A DNA stretch of 50,505 nucleotides. Source: Eimeria necatrix. Its lineage: Eukaryota; Apicomplexa; Conoidasida; Eucoccidiorida; Eimeriidae. Position numbers and translations under genes: made by a program. The stretch lies in contig NW_013652760.1 in the NCBI RefSeq assembly GCF_000499385.1, positions 1 through 50,505 on the forward strand. The letters run 5' to 3'. A model generated the notes under the pieces. The model was not told the origin of the DNA. It ran no database searches and saw only the letters and a list, made by a program, of their open reading frames with translations. Within the stretch, counting starts at the first letter, position 1. Each line of letters begins with the position of its first letter. This document shows positions 44,888-50,505 of the stretch, in pieces.

Positions 44888-46219
44888 ATGAGGGACAGTC
44901 GGAGTTTTCCCGAGACGCAGCCGAGCGAGTTGGAAGGATGCACGTGTGCAACGCTGTGCTGGAGCCCAATCTTAATGACGCTCATGTTATTTTTTATGGG
45001 AATTTGCTGTATATTTTTTATGAGTACTGGCGGACTCGTCTTAGGTGTTATTTCTTGCACTGTTGGCTGTGCTCTTGGATTTCTCCCTTTCACCCTCGTC
45101 AAAACACAGCGAAGGCTCTGGGGAGTCTTGTCCGTCATCAGTTTAACTACCTTGATGGTCCTACTCGTTGCTACCTTTGGGTATGGACTTTGGCTGTTGC
45201 TGCAGAACCTGTGGGCACAGAGTGACATGAATACAGGCTACAGCAGCCCCTTGCTTGTTACTTGCCTTGACGCGTATGTTCAAAAAGCAGGCCAGACCTA
45301 TCAAGCTTCTATTCCAACCCCTCAAGACTCGATGGATTCTAATGCTATCAAAACACCCAGTGGACGGGTGTCAGATGCCAATGACCTGGTGGGAACTGAC
45401 GGCGTATCTTCCTCCACAACAACCGAGGCAACAACTACTCTCACGAGTACCCAGATGCCTGAAGAGGAGAAGCGCACTAATGGGCAGCCAGGTAATTCCA
45501 GTACAGAAGCTGAAGAGGAAGCACCACACCAGAGCGCAGCAGAAACTCCTGAAAACATTTCGGAGCCACAGGACGGTGAAGCGCAGACAACGCCGTCCGG
45601 AAACATCATGAAGTCGTTTATTGATGTAGCGAGAAAGAAAATAGAAAGCGTTTTTCAAGGTGAACAATCTCCCTTCTACCCAACTCTTCTACGCCAGTCG
45701 TGGACTGGTATGGAAAACATTTTGGTCACCTCAAGTGATCTGGAGTGCGTGCACGGGATGGCAACATCGACAGAAGCTTTGGTAACGGCTGAAAACTTCT
45801 TTCGAACTTCCGTCGATTGGGGTTTATTCTGTGGGTTCACACAATATACCTTTTCCGTGGTTCGCAAGTGGCCAATGAGCTGTACAGACGACTGTAACTT
45901 CGGAAAACTGCATTTGAGCAAGTACCGGTCGAATGAAGACCAGGCCAAGGAACACGTTGAGGAATTCATAGAGGACCTGGAAGAAATGACGCCGGAGCAA
46001 GTTCAAGGCTGCATACTTCTGGCGACTGTGACAACCTGTAGAATACAACAAAAGAATCTTGACTCTATAGCCATCTCTGCGATGTGCATATCGCTTATAT
46101 TCGCGGTTCTCATTTTTTTTGCTGCAGTAAAATGCCTTGTAGACTGCAGCAAATTTGTTGGGAAGCATGACAAGGGAAGCCGTGGAGAAACTGTCCAGCT
46201 TGCCAATAGACGTCGCTAA
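44888..46219 (+). CDS. Four-pass membrane protein, six-cysteine loop family, paralogue 1
   Basis: An intronless 443-residue protein of a family I do not recognise. Three hydrophobic segments lie near the N-terminus (about 25-46, 48-71 and 78-106) and a fourth near the C-terminus (about 392-418), followed by a short basic tail. Between the third and fourth segments is a loop of about 285 residues. Its first part (about 125-245) is Thr/Ser/Glu-rich and disordered. Its second part is ordered and has WGLFCG near residue 311, an MSCTDDCNF pair, and single cysteines before and after, six in all matching the paralogue at 48197. CATLCWSPILM and GICCIFFMSTGG near the start are also shared. There is no separate signal peptide; the first segment may act as one. 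The start ATG at 44888 fits the paralogue. Surface or secretory-organelle location is likely but not shown. Confidence 0.8.
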   Translation: MRDSRSFPETQPSELEGCTCATLCWSPILMTLMLFFMGICCIFFMSTGGLVLGVISCTVGCALGFLPFTLVKTQRRLWGVLSVISLTTLMVLLVATFGYGLWLLLQNLWAQSDMNTGYSSPLLVTCLDAYVQKAGQTYQASIPTPQDSMDSNAIKTPSGRVSDANDLVGTDGVSSSTTTEATTTLTSTQMPEEEKRTNGQPGNSSTEAEEEAPHQSAAETPENISEPQDGEAQTTPSGNIMKSFIDVARKKIESVFQGEQSPFYPTLLRQSWTGMENILVTSSDLECVHGMATSTEALVTAENFFRTSVDWGLFCGFTQYTFSVVRKWPMSCTDDCNFGKLHLSKYRSNEDQAKEHVEEFIEDLEEMTPEQVQGCILLATVTTCRIQQKNLDSIAISAMCISLIFAVLIFFAAVKCLVDCSKFVGKHDKGSRGETVQLANRRR

Positions 46220-46670
46220 TTTCATACTAGGTGTTTGCTATAAGCAAGACCTCTTAGCAGAGCTTGGGACGCTGGAGGGATAATTTGAAGAGCTTTAACG
46301 GCGATAACATGCCTACATATTTCTTTTAGATCCTTGTTCTTCACGCATAGAGGGAATCAAGACATTACAGACCGTTTTCGGTTCCCGCAATTTTTGGTGA
46401 CACTTAGTAAGCTTGATTGTCGAGTAATTTTATAGAATTATCAAATTTCACAAGCATGCATATACATAGCCCTTCATAAACTGTATCAACACGTTCTTAT
46501 GCACACGGACTTTTTGCTAGAGCAGCCTCATTTGCTGCCAACGTTGTCACTCGGCAGTAAATGAAGCACAAGCACGCGTAAGACGAATGCGAATCGGAGG
46601 GTTCTTGAGTCTGCTTTCTCATGATGGCTTCTGTACAACAATTTTTCGGTCGCTAGATTATCTTCGCAGC

Positions 46671-47060
46671 AAGCATATTGGACTGATTAATTTAGCAACA
46701 AGACCACGAGTTGACATCTGCAGTGTTGCTTCAAAGTGGACCATGATTGCTCCTACTTTCGCCCAGTCGTGGCCACTTGCGTATGATTTACGAGTTTTGG
46801 TGGGCTGTGGAGCAGTTCGTCTTCGTCTACTACGCTTCTGATGCACTGATCGAGTACGCTTCTTCCTTGCCGCCAGATTTTGCAAGATCCCAAACAAGTG
46901 TCTTAGAAATGTGTAAAATAAATAGAGAAACATACTTCGATGCAAGCAACGAACACAACGGCAATCTGCGTCGTTCCCAGGATCCGCTCTTGGGGTAGTG
47001 GCGCTTCCGTGATTGTAGCCGATGCGGTGCAGCTTGCTTACTTTACAGTACTTCCACACA
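46671..47060. repeat. Diverged repeat, copy 1
   Basis: Begins AAGCATATTGGACTGATTAA and matches a second copy 791 bp downstream. Shared blocks are GATTAATTTAGCAACAA, TTTACGAGTTTT, GCAAGATCCCAAACA/GAAGATCCCAAACA, AATAGAGAAACATA and CGTCGTTCCCAGGATCCG. It starts about 450 bp after the stop codon of paralogue 1. Confidence 0.8.
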
Positions 47061-47461
47061 TGTGGTAGGCGTCTGACAGAATATGTTCTTCCTCCAAGGC
47101 TCTACAGCTAAGACACGGCCTTTATAAGGCTGATAGCACAGAAATGTAGCAGCTACAGGCCTCTTGTGTCAACATTAAGTGCCTCCTGAAGACGAGCATA
47201 TTGAATAGTTGGCGCGAATATGACCAGGTGATGCAGGTATAAGCCAAACTAAGGTCAATCGCCTTGAAGGCTCTTGACGATGTCAGACTGGCTTGATTCC
47301 GTGAGATTCTGCCCTATTCAGTGTTTTCCAAAGAACATGCACAAAAATTATGTTTGTATTTGGGCATTCCCGGGAGGTGGAGGGGACAGGCGTTGTAGGG
47401 TTTCAGTGTTTGTTGCTTGCTCCTCTGCCGACAGTGCTTCGGTCGAAGGTCGTCGTCGCAG

Positions 47462-47850
47462 CAAGAATATTGCGCTGATTAATTTGGCAACAAACTCACG
47501 GTATGGGATTCGTTGCACTCCTTCAAAAAAAGCCTGAATGGTTGCATATTCGACCAATCATGGCTTCTCAACTATAATTTACGAGTTTTAGCGGTCTTTG
47601 GACCAATTCGCCAACGAGCCACTACGCGCCTGCTGTGCTATTCGAGCGCTCTTCTTCTTTGCCTCCAACTTCTGCAGAAGATCCCAAACAGGCTCCTTAA
47701 AAATACACAAAACAAATAGAAAAACATATTGCGATTCGAACAACAAACATAGGGGTAGTCCGCGTCGTTCCCAGGATCCGTTACTGGGACAGTAGGAGGA
47801 GGTGACGCTCCCGTGATCCTAGCCACTGCAATACAGCTTGCAGCTGGGAG
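47462..47850. repeat. Diverged repeat, copy 2
   Basis: The partner of copy 1, beginning AAGAATATTGCGCTGATTAA. Blocks occur in the same order, with small insertions and deletions, and end near GCTTGCAGCTGGG. Neither copy keeps a long open frame through the alignment, so the duplicated unit is either non-coding or a decayed gene fragment. Confidence 0.8.
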
Positions 47851-48196
47851 ATCATCCAACTGGTTGTTGTCTTCCTAAAAACTGAGCAGATAGATCCTAC
47901 TTTTCAGCAGTCGAGTGGGCCAATTCCCCTTCCGAAGGTTCCGTGCACACATCGATTGGCAGCACACAGGTGGAGCCGGAGCAAGACATGCGCAAACGCT
48001 GCCTATTTGAGCACATGCCCTACTGTTTTTCGCTATAATTTAGTTATTTTAATTCTCATGAAAGGTGTGAAGGCATTTACGCTGCCTGGATGAATGGGCC
48101 TGAGGAACAGGGGTGCGTGTTCTTGCGCTGTTACTGCGTCTGTTCCTCGAGCCCTCATGGTCTTGAGGAAATTCCAAGACTCAACTCAGCTCCACA

Positions 48197-49426
48197 ATGT
48201 CACTGCGCCTGGCACATTCTCACAGCTTTCGGCCAGACTATCATGGCACCAACTGTGCGTATCTGTGTTGGATGCCTATAGTTATGGGCTTTCTGTCTCT
48301 CAGCGTTGGCATCTGTTGTCTGTTTTTTATGTCTACTAGCGGCATCATTCATTGCCTCCTCAATTGCGCGCTTGGTTCCTTATTCAGCTATTTGACGTAT
48401 GCAACACATACGCAACCAAAGCGGTGGAAGGCCAGAATCGCCATCGTAGGTAACGTGCTCCACATATTGTTGCTGATTTCCACCATCGTACAGGGATCCC
48501 TTCTACTCAGGGCAAATGTCGAGGCGGGTGCAGATAACAATGAAGTACATACGTCGTCCACTTTCAGCTCCATACTGGATTATTATTTTGAATATGCAGA
48601 GTTTGATGAGCAAAGCTCTGTAGCATTACGTTTTCGCACTTCGCTGCATGAAAACGCCAGTATTTCTTCTATGCCCTTCGTCTCGAAAGAGAAAGCGCGG
48701 GCATCAAGGAGTGGCAACGAGCCAGGAAGCACAATAAATGCAAACGGCGAGAGATTCACATCCATTATTGCCAGTTTGAGCAGCATTTCACAAGATGTGA
48801 GTGGGGCAAGGAGGAAAGGCGACGGGCATATACGGGCAAAAGCCAACAGCAAGACGCCGGCAGACCTAGGTGAAGAGCAAAGCCAAAGCACTCCAAAAAT
48901 CGGCGTAAGCAGTGCTATTGCACAGTGGGGCCGGAGCAAGAATCTTCCTCCTTCCTACAATTTCTCCAATGAAGACCGTGCTTGTGCCACCAAGGCAGTA
49001 GCCAATGAAGCGTTTGGAGAAAGTGTATTCAAGCGACTGCGCTCGCTGCTGTACTGGGGTTTGTTTTGCGGATATTCTGCGCGAAATATAATTCTGCCCC
49101 GGCAGTGGTTGCTCAGCTGTGAAGAAGAATGCCATTTTAAAATGCTGAATTTCAGCAGATTCGAGCACGACAGCCAGAAACAAACTGAGCAAGCAATGAA
49201 GTTCGTGAAGGCCCTCCAGGGTATGACCAAAGCGGAAGCTCGATTCTGTATAGCCACCGCGACGGTTGCCGCCTGTAGAATCGAAGAAATGTATCTGCAC
49301 CATGGAGTTGCAGCCGCCCTCTGTGCTGCCTTGCCCCTCAGCTTTGTGCTTGCTATTTTTTGCATTACTTGCATCGTAGCATGCTATCGAAAGGCAACAA
49401 ACGCGCCAAAGGTGCAGCGTACCTGA
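48197..49426 (+). CDS. Four-pass membrane protein, six-cysteine loop family, paralogue 2
   Basis: An intronless 409-residue protein clearly related to the one at 44888. Shared features in order: a C..LCW.PI.M first hydrophobic segment (about 25-46) with GICC.FFMST, a second segment (about 50-69) with CALG, a third (about 80-104), a long loop, WGLFCG near residue 287, an LSCEEECHF pair, a single Cys in RFCIATATVAACR and a last membrane segment (about 372-397) before a short basic tail. The variable first half of the loop bears no resemblance to that of paralogue 1 and is shorter. All six ordered-loop cysteines are kept, suggesting three disulphides in a lumenal or extracellular domain. Divergence elsewhere is high, so the duplication is old or the loop has evolved fast. 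Function unknown. Confidence 0.8.
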   Translation: MSLRLAHSHSFRPDYHGTNCAYLCWMPIVMGFLSLSVGICCLFFMSTSGIIHCLLNCALGSLFSYLTYATHTQPKRWKARIAIVGNVLHILLLISTIVQGSLLLRANVEAGADNNEVHTSSTFSSILDYYFEYAEFDEQSSVALRFRTSLHENASISSMPFVSKEKARASRSGNEPGSTINANGERFTSIIASLSSISQDVSGARRKGDGHIRAKANSKTPADLGEEQSQSTPKIGVSSAIAQWGRSKNLPPSYNFSNEDRACATKAVANEAFGESVFKRLRSLLYWGLFCGYSARNIILPRQWLLSCEEECHFKMLNFSRFEHDSQKQTEQAMKFVKALQGMTKAEARFCIATATVAACRIEEMYLHHGVAAALCAALPLSFVLAIFCITCIVACYRKATNAPKVQRT

Positions 49427-50505
49427 CTCTTTTGCTGTGCTCTCAAAACGTCGCTATGCGTGTTTGTGCCTGGTTTTGTCGCTGGCTGGGATTGCTTCAT
49501 ATGTTTGCTATCTGTTGCTTCTCCCCAAATGCTTCCAGGTGCTACGAAAGCTCAGCGGCTTTCTATTCGTAGGCATCCACTGGTTGGCAAAGATACAATG
49601 CAGTCTGTTGCTGACGACGGTAGCCCGCTGAATGATGATGATATGTGCCCTCAGCTGCAGCATGCGTAACCTTCCTATTCAAATTTCATAGTAGTTGCCC
49701 GTATCTTTTGCTTTTTGAACTTTTCGGGGTGTTCCCTTTACGCCTTATAAGCGTGAACTCCCTAGTCTTTTCCAAATTTGAGACCAGCTGTCACTCTTCA
49801 GCGTGAGGCCCTTTACACCAACATCTTGCCCGTGGTTGCTAGTTGGGTAACAGTTCAGCACCTTTTCGCTTGACTGTATTGAGTGTATTCAATATGGATC
49901 CTGAAGAAGCTGCTTTGGCTGGCCTGAAGAAGTACAGAGAGTGCTGTAAAGTGGATCTCCTGTGTCCTGCTGCTCGCCTTTGTTCGCTGGAATAGTGTCT
50001 CAGTCACAAGCAGGCCAGCTGCAGCTGAAATTGACAAGCATTAGTTCATACAAACTGCAGAAAGCATTTCTGTTGCTTCTGCGCAGAACAGGACCCCTGG
50101 GACTTCTATTTTGCATGACGTCGGAGACTTCAGAGGCATTTTATAGCAATGTTTACCTTGTAGGCTTTTCGCACAGCTTTGTGGTGCCTACTACAGGACT
50201 TTTATTTTTGATATTTTGCTGGCATGCTCATCTCCACCATGCTTTGTGTTTAGATTTGCTTCGGAAAATAACATCATCTACACCATCCCTCTCCGATCCT
50301 CTGCCCGTTCCCTTGTCGCTGGAGAGCCCACAACCCACACTAATTTACTTGCTGTCCTGTTCTCGTGTTCTTGCTGGATACGTCTGTGCGCTTCCTGCGC
50401 GCATTGAGCTACTGCTAGACAGTGAGAAAACTTCCGAGAACAGGTGGGAGGCATGCAAACTTCCAGAATGTGCTTTGCAGAGGGACATGACATAAGTGGG
50501 CAATT
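49427..50505. other. Right-edge region
   Basis: Beyond the second paralogue I see only the possible first exon at 49894. A plus-strand frame at 49962-50495 lacks an ATG start and shows no family resemblance, so I leave it out. Just after paralogue 2, 49437-49631 encodes a hydrophobic frame that could be a relic of the family but lacks its motifs. Confidence 0.4.
49894..49950 (+). CDS. Possible first exon of a further gene
   Basis: An ATG opens a short frame (MDPEEAALAGLKKYRECCK) with the charged, helical look of a real N-terminus, reaching a weak donor-like GTGGAT at 49951. The frame runs on to a stop at about 49995. Later exons were not identified with confidence before the window ends. Confidence 0.25.

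Larger units (their letters stand above)
46220..48196. other. Spacer between paralogues, containing a diverged direct duplication
   Basis: About 2 kb with no intact gene. It contains the two repeat copies listed next. Short frames on both strands within the copies look alike because the copies are homologous, not because any one frame is preserved. Confidence 0.5.

Noticed and set aside
49962..50495. Plus-strand 177-codon frame at the right edge
   Set aside because: It begins at GTG, not ATG, shows no family resemblance, and its hydrophobic stretches do not match the neighbouring membrane family.
1..50505. tRNA genes, rRNA genes, CRISPR arrays, insertion sequences and complete transposons
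   Set aside because: No T-loop-like block with matching stems, no regularly spaced repeat array, and no transposase or reverse-transcriptase motif was seen on either strand. A covariance-model scan would be the decisive test for tRNAs.

Overview
The window is nuclear DNA of an apicomplexan parasite, most likely a coccidian of the Eimeria/Cyclospora type. The evidence is short GT-AG introns that cut conserved genes into many small exons, a pyruvate kinase of coccidian character, glutamine- and lysine-rich low-complexity proteins, and mixed base composition. The species is an inference. Nothing bacterial, viral or organellar was seen.

Layout, left to right. 1-2678: no gene I can support. 2679-4063 (+): 20S proteasome subunit alpha-4 in four exons. 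4839-6263 (-): an intronless dual-specificity phosphatase with a long disordered tail. 6264-9406: mostly non-coding, with a 127-bp tandem duplication. 9407-11750 (+): a lysine-rich repeat protein with a probable one-base frameshift. 13017-17394 (-): a Sec1/Munc18 protein in 21 exons, head-to-head with 18309-21682 (+), a COG8 homologue. 22079-23973 (-): pyruvate kinase in four exons. 23974-29096: a 5-kb gap with three short tandem duplications. 29097-32537 (+): coatomer delta subunit. About 33330-35423 (-): an unrecognised multi-exon gene. 36459-40767 (-): a composite helical, Ser/Arg-rich, Gln-rich coiled-coil protein. 40768-44887: little of note. 44888-46219 and 48197-49426 (both +): two intronless paralogues encoding four-pass membrane proteins with six shared loop cysteines, separated by two decayed copies of another repeat. 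The right edge may hold the first exon of a further gene.

Three recognised genes serve vesicle traffic: Sec1 in SNARE-dependent fusion, COG8 in Golgi tethering and delta-COP in the COPI coat. Sec1 and COG8 share a 914-bp intergenic region that probably contains both promoters. The proteasome subunit, pyruvate kinase and phosphatase are housekeeping or signalling genes. The conserved genes are rich in introns; the lineage-specific membrane pair and the phosphatase have none.

Exon boundaries were worked out by hand from reading phase, splice signals and remembered family alignments. For Sec1, COG8, delta-COP, pyruvate kinase and the proteasome subunit all phases close. The least understood and most interesting region is the duplicated membrane-protein locus at 44.9-49.4 kb.
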